Of a stretch of DNA of 64,000 nt, positions 54,379 to 64,000 are shown one piece after another. A program made the translations under genes and the position numbers. The notes beneath the pieces are model-generated. The model was not told where the DNA came from. It was given only the letters and a program-made list of their open reading frames with translations, and ran no database searches. Origin of the DNA: Trichostrongylus colubriformis (taxonomy: Eukaryota > Nematoda > Chromadorea > Rhabditida > Trichostrongylidae); assembly GCA_963978905.1 (NCBI GenBank), contig OZ022258.1, forward strand, positions 36,083,282 through 36,147,281. Reading direction: 5' to 3'. Numbering within the stretch: the first letter of the stretch is position 1; each line of letters begins with the position of its first letter.

Positions 54379-54594
54379 GTGGAAATGCCCCTTACAGACT
54401 TTTTCAAGTGTCGGCTTACTGAGCAGTCGGTTCACCACTCGCTCTCCCAACAACCACTAGAGACGATGCCCTCCGATCCAGGAGGAAATCAGTGGAACGG
54501 CACTGTCAGGTTAGTTCTATCCTGGATCGCAACATTTGAGGTGTTTGAGGTGAAGAGGTTATCAATCATGGAACGCCTACAAGAACTACAGTAA
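54379..54594 (+). pseudogene. Frame in the left arm of the large inverted repeat
   Basis: 71 codons; the N-terminal 18 residues are matched by the frame on the opposite strand of the right arm. After that the right arm has a stop. Not recognised. It may be an exon of the transposon that gave rise to the arms. Confidence 0.3.
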
Positions 54595-55974
54595 ACTTTG
54601 AAGAGACGTATATGGACATCTCAGCCCTCATTGAACTTCGATTTAGGGGAACTAGATGTATGCATCTCAAATAATCTGACTACCGTCTATATGACGTTGG
54701 ATCTGAAGATGGCCAAGCAGAAAAGGTTCTGGTGGAAGCTTTCTGATGAATAATCGCATAGTCTCACTTGATGGTTTTATCTCCTTCGAAATAGGTGAGG
54801 ATTGAAGGATACACGCACACACGTACACATATTACTTTTGGATTTCAATGCAAAAATAGGGAAAAAGGGAAGCTTTAGAGAAATTGGTGGGAGCTTCCGG
54901 GTATGGTGACGAAAGGCAGAAAGATGTGAGATTGTTTTCTAGAAGCACGGAGTAGAAACGGATCTGAAGATTTCCAAATTGTAATACGCGCAACTGCAAT
55001 GATCATATTTTCGCTTCATAGAATCGAATACAGATTCTAAGGATAGAAAACAAATAGAATGGAATAGAATTCAAGTTTCAAGATTAGCTTGTCAGAACAG
55101 AAATAATTGTGTTTGCAACTGATCACCATCTTCTGAGATGGAGAGGAGCATTGAGTGTTAGCACTAAAATATGCAAGACAACAACGTGTAAGAAATATGT
55201 AAACATGTGTGCGTGTATCCTCAATCCTCACCTATTTCGAAGAAAATAAAAGCATCATTCAGGGAGATCATGCGATTATTCACCAGAAAGCCTCCCCCAG
55301 ACCTTTTTCTGCCTGGCTATCTTCGAATCCAACGTAATATAGACGGTAGTCAGATTATTTGAGATGCATACATCCAGATCCCCTGAATCGAAGTTCATTT
55401 AGGGCTGAGATGTCCATATACGTCTCTTCAAAGCTTCATGTAGTTCTTGTAGGCGTTCCCTGATCGATAACCTCTCTACCTCGAATGTTGCTGCTAGGAT
55501 ATTATGCGATCCAAAATAGAACTAACATGACCTTGCCGTTCTACTGCTTTCCTCCGTTTCTAGTGGTTGTTGGGAAGAGCGAGTAGTGAACCGACCGCTC
55601 GGTAAACCTACACTTGAGAAAGTCCGTCAGGGCAATTCTGGTATGTTAAACACTTGTGCTTAACAACTTGTTTGGCGAAGGACGACGTCAGAGACCCCGA
55701 TAATGGATCGGAAACATCTCCTGCGAGTTATTGGTTTGCATGGTATGAGAGGAAAGCTGAAATTTTTCGGAAGGATAACTAAATGGTTCCATTTCGATCT
55801 ATAACTTCTATAGTTATTTTATAGTTCTTTCTATGGTTTCTATAATTATTTAGCCTAAATATCACTCCTGATACTATAACTAACAAATCTTCTGTAACTT
55901 TGATGTCACATGCGGTTGACAATCACATGGTTATCTATTTCTAGATGTACCACATATATTTCTTCATGTAATCA

Positions 55975-55996
55975 ATGTAATGTAATGTAATGTAGA
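55975..55996 (+). repeat. AATGT microsatellite
   Basis: Three to four tandem AATGT units within the insert of the right arm. Confidence 0.6.
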
Positions 55997-56085
55997 TCAC
56001 TCCATTTTCGGAAATATTCACTGTGAAAGATAATGAGATATAAGATGACTAACGCGATGCGTAAAGAGCTGCAATGAACTAGAAT

Positions 56086-56731
56086 CGTGAAGATTTTGAT
56101 TGTTTGTGGTGATTTCGAGCCCTCCTTTCCTATTTACTTGCTTCGACCTTTTTTGATTAGAAGTTTCTGTGATATATCCTGACGGATGGGGCGCAGGACT
56201 CCTCCGTCAATTCTCCTGCCTGAATGTTCGCAATGGTAGACTGTGTAAGAACCACAACCAGCATAGCATATTGAAGGGTATAGGGTCCCGCTAGGTCTCC
56301 GGAAAAATCATGTCCGGGGAATTCGCTAGAGCGAGCATCAACCTAACAGTATGAGCAATAATTGAGAAAAATGATGGCTGCATTCAAAGTGAAGACGTTG
56401 TGTCGCAGATTGGCCGCATTCTTTAGCTCGTGACGCAACGGTGGGAAGGCGCTCGCAAACCTCCCGCGTCTCAACGCCGGTGTATGCCTAGACGCCTCAC
56501 CGGAGATACCACACCGGGACCGGCGAGGCAGATTCCTGAGAACCTTAGGTTGTTACCGACTCAAGCTACACCCTAGCCGATGTATACCTGAGCCTAACGT
56601 CCCCTCCTGGGCCCCCTTGCATATATACAGTTGACCTGCCTACCTTGAAATCCATAGTCGTCGAGCCCTGAACGTCACATCATTAGCAACCTGTACGACA
56701 GCTATCGTAACTTAATAGAGCACAACATAAA
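56086..56731. other. No recognisable gene
   Basis: No coding region, repeat or RNA was recognised in this spacer. Confidence 0.5.
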
Positions 56732-57015
56732 TACGTGCGTTCCACCACTATACGTCCACCCCTTATTTTAGTGGAATCAGTCCTAAATGCCTCAGTTCAA
56801 CTTTGCAATGGATGCCATTAGATTCGGCATATAAGAAAACGGTGAAACCCTCGTTAAAGAATTTGGGTGCTCGGATTATTTTTTTTTACCATTTTTCAAA
56901 AATTTCGACCACTTACGTTATACGTCTACCCTTGACAATTGTCCCAAGTAGATGCTCCCGTCTCAACTTGAGTATATCCACTAACCAAACATGTATGGGA
57001 ACATGCCTACCCGCG

Positions 57016-58125
57016 ATGCCACGTCGTTCTCGTCTATCTATCGAAGAAAAAGCCAAAGTTCGAGCTTTCCACGACACCAGACCTAGCAATCGACGGATCG
57101 CCAAGCAAATCGGCAGACTCACTGCACGGGTCGGCTTCTACCTCGGACGTCCTGCGAGCTCCGATGCTCGTCTGACTAGCCATCGTCGGTCTAAACCTTC
57201 CTTCAGAGACGAACGGCAGATATGGAAGGTAGCTTCGAACAACAGCGTCAATCAGATTCGTGCAGAATCGAAGCTGTCTGCCTCCAAATCGACGGTGTGG
57301 AGGACAATAAAATGCAATAAGAACATGTGGATAGGTCGTGAAGAAAGCACCGTGGCTGTCTTGAGCTCACAAGGCAGCTCGTCTCGAATTTGCTCGATGG
57401 AACACTTCACTGGATTGGAGAGAGATTCGGTTGTAAATTAACCATAGCCTGTGCACGGCAGGGTGACCCCATGTGTTAAGGTGATTTTCTCTGACGAAAG
57501 AAGTTCAATTTAGAGGGAATAAACGGCTACAGATGTCACTGGGTGATTTGAGAAAAGGTTCAGCGCAGTTCAGCCGACGTAACCTCGGTGGAGGTACGCT
57601 GATGGTCTGGGAAGCCTACTGTTAGGAGAAGAAGCAGTACCTGGCATCCGTTTCAAGCCGAATGAATTCGCTAGAGTATCAGAATACATCAGAATGCAAT
57701 CTGATTCCCTTTCTGAGCCGCTGGCGACGTTAGAAGCCGATTTTTCAGCAGAACAATGCAAATGCCCATGCTAGCCGGTCGACTTCAGCATGGTTCCAAC
57801 AGCACAACGTTGACTTGCTAGAATGGCCAGCACTGGGGAATAATTGTGCACAGGGTGTACAACAACTGCAGGCAGCTTGCCATCGTCGACTTCAGCATGG
57901 TTCCAACAGCACAACGTTGACTTGCTAGAGTGGCCAGCACTGGGGAATAATTGTGCACAGGGTGTACAACAACTGCAGGCAGCTTGCCATCGTCGACGAA
58001 CTCAAAAGTGCGAACATGGACGCTTAGGTATCATCGACTCGGAAATCCTCAAAAACCTTATAACGAGCATACCACACCGACTTATAGAAGTGACCTTCGA
58101 GCAAGGAGTGCCAGTTGACTACTAA
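57016..58125 (+). pseudogene. Tc3-like transposase pseudogene
   Basis: The ATG at 57016 opens MPRRSRLSIEEKAKVRAF, with a bipartite helix-turn-helix (NRRIAKQIGRLTARVGFYLG; RDERQIWKVASNN; ESKLSASKSTVWRTIK). After about 57320 the frame changes repeatedly. DDE pieces remain visible (FSDERSS-type block near 57490, LLEWPALG near 57820 and again near 57930), and the C-terminus reads SEILKNLITSIPHRLIEVTF to a stop at 58125. Tc1/mariner family, DD34E subgroup; inactive here. It contains a 107-bp tandem duplication. Confidence 0.82.
57778..57991 (+). repeat. 107-bp tandem duplication inside the transposase
   Basis: GTCGACTTCAGCATGGTTCC begins copies at 57778 and 57885; the two 107-bp units differ at about one position (GAATGG / GAGTGG). 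The near identity points to a recent event compared with the decay around it. Confidence 0.88.
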
Positions 58126-58369
58126 TTTTGTTATTTCGCTTTTTCTAAGTTTGTAAATGAACTATTAATTACAGTGGACGTATAGCGTGAAACGGTCGAA
58201 ATTTTTAATAAATCTCGTAAAAATAGAGCCGGAGCACCTAAATATTCGAGAGTGGGTTTATACCGTTTTTTATATGCCGTAATGGCATACATTGCAGAGT
58301 TGAGGTCAAGCGTATAGGACAAATTCCGCTTAAATAGGGAGTGGACGTGTAGTAGTGAAACGCACTGTA

Positions 58370-58780
58370 TATGACACACATTTATTACGCAATAAACATC
58401 AACATAACATTTCATTGCAGCAGCGTCGGCACAGGCTGTATGCAAGCAGGTTTGTTTGGTTACTTCGTTTGGTGTTTCTTGTTTTCGACTTCCTCCTCCT
58501 GAGAATTGTTTTTGCTTTCTCATTCGTATTGTGTTTTAGTTGTGTGGTTATACTTCTGATTGTTTTTCCTGGTGATCGCAGCAGGACTTTGGAGCAGCGT
58601 TGGCAGACTTTGTGCAGTCTGGTTTGTTGATTTTTTTATTTCGTCTCTGTTGTTTTCTATTTCCTTCTTCCAAATATCTCGTCGTGCTTTCTAACTCGCC
58701 TTGAATTTGGGGTCAATGGATGTTCTTCGGTTTTTTCAGGTGGTTGAAGCAAAACGGTGGAACACTTCGTAAAATACTCT
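58370..58780. other. No recognisable gene
   Basis: A T-rich stretch with one motif-free hydrophobic frame (58355-58630); nothing supported. Confidence 0.5.
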
Positions 58781-58978
58781 GTTGTCGGATGTGGGCTATA
58801 CAACGTTCTGCGGTGGCCAGCCGATGTATACGTCAGTGCTTCGATCCTTACAGACGAGTCTGGTACCAATTTACCGACCCCCGAGGGATGGAAGGCCTGG
58901 TGGGCTTGCGCGGGCGCTTTGATCCCCGCATCATGAGAGTGTGGTGTGCGCCACCTGTCACTACACCACCCTCGCCCT
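58781..58978 (-). mobile_element. tRNA-derived SINE, copy 2
   Basis: On the minus strand the head GGTGGTGTAGTGACAGGTGG, the body GGTCGGTAAATTGGTACCAG and CATCGGCTGGCCACCGCAGA match copy 1 closely. The B box is degraded (GGGATCAAAGCGCCC). Confidence 0.75.
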
Positions 58979-58984
58979 GGTATA

Positions 58985-60110
58985 CAGAGGAAAAGTTCCT
59001 AATATTGCCTATCGGGTGCTTCACCGTTTTTCTCATCACTCGTGACTCATACATGTTCATGAAGATCCTACTCGCTTGGTATGTTCGCTTGGTATGTTTG
59101 GGCGCATGTGTGGGTCCGTCTGTCTGCCACGAAATTCATATCTTGCCTGGCAACAATGGTGGGATCCTGATTTTTAGATATGATATAGAAGGTGGTAAGA
59201 GGAGCTCAGCGGTGGTGGAATGAATGTGATAAGCTGATGAAAGCTGATAAAGGCTGACAAGGAACTCCGAAAGGCGAATGTTACCAAAGCCGTTTAGCCT
59301 CTGACGTTGATCATAGAGGGCCAAGACTCTTTGGTGTCAGAATAGACGGCGATTTTAGACGGCGATTTTAATGGTGGGTGATCCAAATTTATTACGGTTG
59401 ATAAAATTCGATAAGGAGCTTCGGGAAGCAAATGTCGCCAGGCCCGTTTGACATTCCGGGGTTGTGTAATGTCCACATTCACAGGTACTGCAAGAAAATA
59501 GGTCCTTGATAGTGACATGTCGAAGGTGATAACTTCTTACAGGAGCTGATGAGAGCTGTTAGTAAGGGGATGAGATAAAATCTGGTACACCGCCTACTAT
59601 CACCACTACAACCGCTATAAAAGGTGTTTGATGCTCAGTGCCGCTGGGTGAACATATTTTGTTGACGTGACACTCACGTGGAAAAGGAAACTTGCAACAA
59701 GAAAAAATAATTCAAGCTTTTTGATGATGAAAACACTTCTGACACTGGAAACTGTTCGTCTAAGGCCAGGTGCTTTAGCCGGGTCTGTTTTACTCGGGAG
59801 GGTGCACCGTGAAGCGCAGGAAAGATGCAGTCTAAGCAGTCATCCAAGGACCTAATTGCCCCAAGGATGTAACCACTAATCGGATTATCGCATGGTGTAC
59901 CTTCAAGCCCTAGTATCCAGCAAGTGAATATACTTTGTACTCAAATATGTATCAGTAGCAACGGGACGTTTTGACTGCTATATTGCGTGGGATTTCGAAT
60001 TGCGATAGGTATTTGAAGAACTTCTATTTTGTTATTGTTACCGTCATGCGATAGCTCAACTGGTATATAACTATTTAGCTCTACCAGTGTTCTCCATAGC
60101 AACCCAATTT
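58985..60110. other. No gene; one imperfect internal repeat
   Basis: About 59235-59295 (GCTGATAAAGGCTGACAAGG onward) resembles 59396-59455 (GTTGATAAAATTCGATAAGG onward). A 16-bp unit, AGACGGCGATTTT, is tandemly doubled near 59344-59371. Nothing else is recognised. Confidence 0.5.
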
Positions 60111-60111
60111 A

Positions 60112-60537
60112 AAGGAATCGTCCACGGAAAATGAGTTTTTGTGTTACCCATATGTTTATGTTGTATTTGCCCAATGTTGGCCTCATGCAGAATTTCATGC
60201 GAAAAAATGTGAATCTGGCTGAGATACAGCAACACAAAGTGCGGTCCCAGTGGGCGGGGCCTCCGTGTAAAAGCCTCGTCCCGTCTTCCGCCGCCGTTGA
60301 GAACGGAGAGTGGGACTGTTTACGTAACCTGCTGTTCCTACAATGCGTCTCCGACCACGGCGGACGCGGTACGAGGCTTTTACACGGAGGCCCCGCCCAC
60401 TGGGACCGCACTTTGTGGTGCTGTATCTCAGCCAGATTCACATTTCTTGCGTGAAATTTTGCATGAGGCCAACATTAGGCAAATACAACATAAATATATG
60501 GGTAACACAAAAACTCATTTTCCGTGGACGATTCCTT
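60112..60537. mobile_element. 426-bp palindromic MITE with TA target sites
   Basis: TA at 60110-60111 and 60538-60539. The ends AAGGAATCGTCCACGG and CCGTGGACGATTCCTT are exact complements, and the arms (about 60112-60290 and 60360-60537) stay almost identical for about 175 bp, around a roughly 70-bp non-palindromic centre. The middle of the arms is GC-rich (GTGGGCGGGGCCTCCGTGTA). The TA target implies mobilisation by a Tc1/mariner-type transposase. Confidence 0.85.
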
Positions 60538-60539
60538 TA

Positions 60540-62976
60540 ACCTTGTTTGATTCCAAGTATCACATGCTCCTAGTAGTGAAAATGTGACAACATTTGCATC
60601 GCTATAGCTACAAATTAAGTAGAGTGCCGCCATCTTGGATCTTGAACAGAATCAAAATAAAATAAAAAGAAGTAAAAGGAAAACACAAAAATTCTATCCT
60701 TAAAGGCGAATATCGTCTTTGGATCGTCAAAGGAGACGCCAAGACGCAGCAACCGGAGACCTATCGACTCGTGCCTTGCATGTTGAGCTATAAGAAAGCG
60801 GGCGATGCCAGTGCTCCACGTGTGGTTGAGCTAGTTTTACGTGCTCCTTATGCTGTGATGATTCGTCATTGTGTGTTACGTGCCCAGCCTCCGTGCCCGC
60901 GTAGGAAACAATCAAGTAGTGTAAAGGGGTGCAACGGTTCCACTGGGGTGTACCTGTGCATGGATCACTTTATGGCAATACTGCTGCCGCTTGGGAGGAC
61001 CTCAGTGACTCCTAAGTCGCTCTGGAACTCCTGAGTCACTGTTCTCAAGGGATAGTGTGTACAAGGACATTGAAAGGATTTTGCGTTGCTGCGGTTTTGG
61101 GAGAGAAAATGACTCGTTTTCCTTTAGAAGTAGCCGGCTACCCATTCCTTTATGCAGGTGGTGAAATAAAACGGATTGATAGGAAAACGAAAACGGATAA
61201 ATGATGATGACCGTAAGATGAAAACAGGACACGGTTGGGGCACACGGTGATTGAGGCCATTGGGTCACGTGGTGGCCACGTCCATCCGCGCGCGGCGATT
61301 GCAATCAAGTAAATGCAGGTGAACACGCTGTGAAAACTCTTTCTTAAAAAGGCTCAGGTGAATCTGAGAGAGCCCAGACGGCAATGAATATGCCGCCACT
61401 CGGACAATTTGCGAAGCGTCGCCGCGCGCGGTGAGCCGACCCAGCCGAGGTTGAAATTCGTGTGTCCCTGCATACACATGATGAAAACTGAGAGCTTCCG
61501 TAATCACAGAAGTCTAGATCTGAGGTGTTCTAAGGATCGATTGTCGTATATATGTTCAGCAGGATAACACACATAGAAAGGATACATATGCTTGCAACTT
61601 ATGCAGGGTGTGCCTTCAGGCAAGTACACTCGATGTCTCGGTGTCTGATCCAGCCCTCGATTTCTTCAGAGTCTCTCATGAAGAGTTTTTGCCCAATCTG
61701 TGGTAGTTGAATACTCAACAAATTTCTGCAAATTTGCACTGCCTCACGCCTTCGTCATAGCAGGAAAGATTCACCATTCACGGATGTACTGTAGCTGATG
61801 GCAGCTCAACAAAAACTCGCCGCGGATATGCTACAGAACACGTTGAAGTTGGAAGCATATTGGCTTTCATATCTGCATTCTGCTCGGCCTGCTGATCTAA
61901 ATAAAAAGGATTTCTCTTTTGACCACCATATCGGACTGGGAGAACAGCATGAACCAGCACATAAAGTGGCAATCAAGCCACACCTCACAGTTGAGGTGCA
62001 CCGATTATTTGCTTGCTTACCTTTCTGCTCACCCTCGGTGTAATGATGAAAATAGTCAGGAAAGAACCGTCGAAGATCGCCACCGAAGACGTTGAGCCCT
62101 GCCAGCGGTCAGTAGAGGAATATTTCAGATAAAAAAGCAGAAATACAAGAGTGATGGCACGAACTGCCTGAATGCGATGACAACCTTCTCGCACTTCTGA
62201 AAAATGTTCAATACTTGATTGAAACTCTATGGGAAAATTATTTAGGAATTCCTACAACGCGAACCATCGAGTCATCAAACGATCGATTAAATTACCAAAG
62301 ACTGTGTGCCATACAATAAAAGCCAAATAAACGAGCTCAACTAAAATAGGCATTCTCTATAGGATTCCTCTGCAGGCAACGCTCAAGGACAAGATTTTTC
62401 TACCGGTGACATTCCCAGCAATGGGTGCTCAGCCATAACAAAATTTACGAAAGGTAGCTGTATTTTGCTAAAATGATGCTATTTAGATTGCCCAGATCCT
62501 GTCTACAAGGATGCGCAGGACCAGAACGCTGAGGAAGTCTCCATACTTTGCGGTAATGACAAGGACATGAAGGCAGCCGCGAGGGTTTGATGACTCAAAA
62601 AAAAGGCCTTAGAATTATTCGCAAGATCGTTAAGGACGAAGCCATGCTAATCGGTGTCAGAGAGTGGAGTGAGTGGCTATGCTCTATGGTGCGGGAGCTG
62701 CACGAAAGACAGAAGAGGTGACGATAAAAACAACTACGTTCGTCTCCTATGGAGGGTTTATGCATTCCCACCGCATCACAAGACTCTAGCAATGACGAAT
62801 GCTTTGTTGGGAACTCATGTGTAACAGTAGATGAAGATAGTTCGGAGGTGAGGTTCATTATTTTCATTGAGCAGCTGCTTTCTGGTGTTCACTAAATCGA
62901 TTCCAAAGAAAAGTAAGTAATTGTGAATGCTGCTCCCACGGAAAAGTAAGCAATAGCTTGAGACGTTCTGTTGCAG
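60540..62976. other. No recognised gene
   Basis: Short frames only. One at 61798-62043 (MAAQQKLAADMLQNTLKLEA) has a protein-like start but no recognised domain or splice partner. Another stretch near 62500-62590 reads PVYKDAQDQNAEEVSILCG before a stop. Confidence 0.35.
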
Positions 62977-63044
62977 CTCTAATGGCAGAAGGCGGAAAAG
63001 ATTACTACAAAGATGCCAAAAACGTACAACGAGCTCATTACAAG
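62977..63044 (+). CDS. Possible exon of an unassigned host gene
   Basis: 68 nt framed by GTTCTGTTGCAG and GGTAAGT, a textbook acceptor and donor pair, coding LMAEGGKDYYKDAKNVQRAH. A second acceptor (TTGTATCAG, near 63117) is followed in phase by IAKQVVREL and a stop. Together they could be the last two exons of a plus-strand gene, but no family was recognised and no upstream exon was found with confidence. Confidence 0.3.
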
Positions 63045-63574
63045 GTAAGTGGTACCACATTCGTAAAAGAGTTGTCGGATGTGCACGGTGGCATATGCTC
63101 TCACATTGTATCAGATTGCGAAACAGGTAGTGCGCGAACTGTGAGAGGTAGGAATCACTTAGTATGATTATCACTGCTTTCTGCAACCGACGAATGTGAC
63201 CGCTAGGTACCGCCTACGATTCGCGATCGTGCAAGCAAAGGCGGAATGGAACTAATACATACAGATTGACTGTTTGACCGAACAGACGAGTAAATAAAAA
63301 AAGGAATAAGGTATTTGTCGATCACAGGAATCGGCAAAAATAATAGAATAGTATTGATTGGGGCCTATTAGCCCCATTGACACGTTTCTTTTGTTTAACG
63401 GTAAAGAGACAAATGTGCGGAGGGACTTACCACGGCCCGTTGTGTCTGGAGCAGACTTATGTACATAACTGATGGATTAGTCAAAGGCTGCAGATGTATA
63501 CATTCTGTACAAGCTGTAGAGTTAACTCCGTTCCTACCCCTCACATCTGAGGGGTTTCTGTGAACATTTTTGCT

Positions 63575-63990
63575 ACTTTTGACACGTCAAGCACCACTTC
63601 ACTCCGATCGGTACGATACGATAAGTATCATTCTGCTATCATGCTCATACCCTACATCCCAGTCATTCTTGGGCAAAGTCGGAGGAGGCGAGGTGCATTC
63701 ATCCAAGGCTTCAGCTCTTATCCGTTGCGCCGTTTCTACAGCTCCAGCACCCTTTTCCGCTAGGATCGGAGCACCCACAGATGGTCTTCTCAGGCCTATA
63801 GTTTCCATGTAAACAAGTACTTTTGAGGATTTCTTAATAACAACATTATCCCTGATGCTCTCTTCAACGGCTATGCAGGGGTCGCAGTCTACAGCGATGT
63901 CGCTGAGCTCAGCCTCAGCAACGATTTTTGGCAACAACCCGTATTGACCCGCACGTCGGGCTCCCTGAGAAGCATGATATCTCAGCATAA
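63575..63990 (-). repeat. Dispersed repeat, copy 2 (partner 30190-30540)
   Basis: Matches 30190-30540 in order (GACACGTCAAGCACCAC, AAGTATCATTCTGC, CAGTCATT, GAGGATTTCTTAATAACAAC). The minus strand is open for 129 codons (63988-63599), with DNVVIKKSSK resembling [10 protein letters not shown] of the 15147-15437 piece, so the family may once have coded for protein. Confidence 0.55.
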
Positions 63991-64000
63991 CACGGTCACG

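Larger units (their letters stand above)
54165..56085. mobile_element. Large inverted repeat element, arms about 600-660 bp
   Basis: Left arm 54165-54830 and right arm 55205-56085 are reverse complements over nearly their whole length, for example CAGGGTCTCTGACGTCGTC / GACGACGTCAGAGACCCC and AGAGACGTATATGGACATCT in both. The right arm carries a 210-bp A/T-rich insert (about 55790-56000) absent from the left. A 375-bp spacer (54830-55205) separates the arms. A short related frame occurs on both arms (LTDFFKCRLTEQSVHHSL / LTDFLKCRFTERSVHYSL). The class is unknown. Confidence 0.75.
56734..58367 (+). mobile_element. Tc3-like transposon with long terminal inverted repeats, inactive
   Basis: Bordered by TA (56732-56733, 58368-58369). 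Ends CGTGCGTTCCACC and, reversed, CAGTGCGTTTCACT. The inverted repeats run for roughly 200 bp (56734-56945 and about 58160-58367), including matched CTCAACTCTGCAATGTATGC and CGGCATATAAAAAACGGT blocks. An ATACGTCCAC-type motif occurs once at the outer end and once near the inner end of each repeat. Long repeats with two such sites recall Tc3. A Tc3-type transposase pseudogene lies between them. Confidence 0.82.

Noticed and set aside
60112..60537. Palindrome as an assembly artefact
   Set aside because: The arms differ at several positions, the centre is unique and TA sites border both ends, which fits a MITE better than a fold-over join. Long reads would settle it.
1..64000. Spliced-leader RNA gene, rRNA genes, CRISPR or bacterial operons
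   Set aside because: No spliced-leader-like or rRNA core sequence was recognised on either strand, and spliced genes plus LTR, mariner and PLE elements show eukaryotic DNA.

Overview
This is a eukaryotic window, most likely from a parasitic nematode of the strongylid/hookworm type. The evidence is two intron-containing host genes whose closest remembered relatives are nematode proteins, short exons with TTTCAG-type 3' splice sites, possible spliced-leader acceptors just upstream of start codons, and a very high load of degenerate transposons. The species cannot be fixed from sequence alone. Most long open frames here are transposon relics.

Host genes (9.8-27.4 kb, both on the minus strand). 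A 13-exon cyclin L gene (about 493 codons; start at 27361, stop ending at 11189) encodes two cyclin boxes and a C-terminal RS domain. Its intron 5 is about 13.2 kb (13041-26220) and is packed with foldback elements. About 600 bp past its stop lies a two-exon gene for the hinge subunit (UQCRH-like) of mitochondrial complex III, 9817-10589. The shared orientation makes an operon possible but not shown.

Left flank (1-9.7 kb). A Penelope-like element (minus strand; N-terminal part, reverse transcriptase and GIY-YIG endonuclease remnants) is bounded by long inverted arms at about 2.0-2.43 and 4.57-5.42 kb. It is followed by a dead but full-length mariner (5477-6722) and two palindromic elements (7385-8313, 8399-8846). 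The first of these encodes the same peptide on both arms.

Intron 5 and the region upstream of cyclin L (13-34 kb). Here are an inverted tRNA-derived sequence, a 77-nt near-perfect hairpin, a foldback built from two mariner 3' ends, further foldbacks, and two MITEs with a satellite-like interior (22045-22259, 28293-29270).

Retrotransposon block (34.5-53.4 kb). This holds the 3' part of a second Penelope-like element with a hammerhead-like core; a complete but mutated Ty3/Gypsy element with TAGAG target duplications (36080-40142, minus); and a three-level nest in which Gypsy C (40758-51175) carries Gypsy B (40798-46651) in its 5' LTR (GATGG duplications), and B carries a 1.3-kb inverted-repeat DNA element in its protease gene. 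A CR1-like LINE fragment follows.

Right flank (53.6-64 kb). Two copies of a tRNA-derived SINE, a large inverted repeat (54165-56085), a Tc3-like element with about 200-bp terminal inverted repeats and a 107-bp internal tandem duplication (56734-58367), a 426-bp palindrome with TA duplications (60112-60537), and one unassigned exon-like segment (62977-63044). All coordinates were derived by eye; exon boundaries in the two host genes were checked by phase arithmetic.
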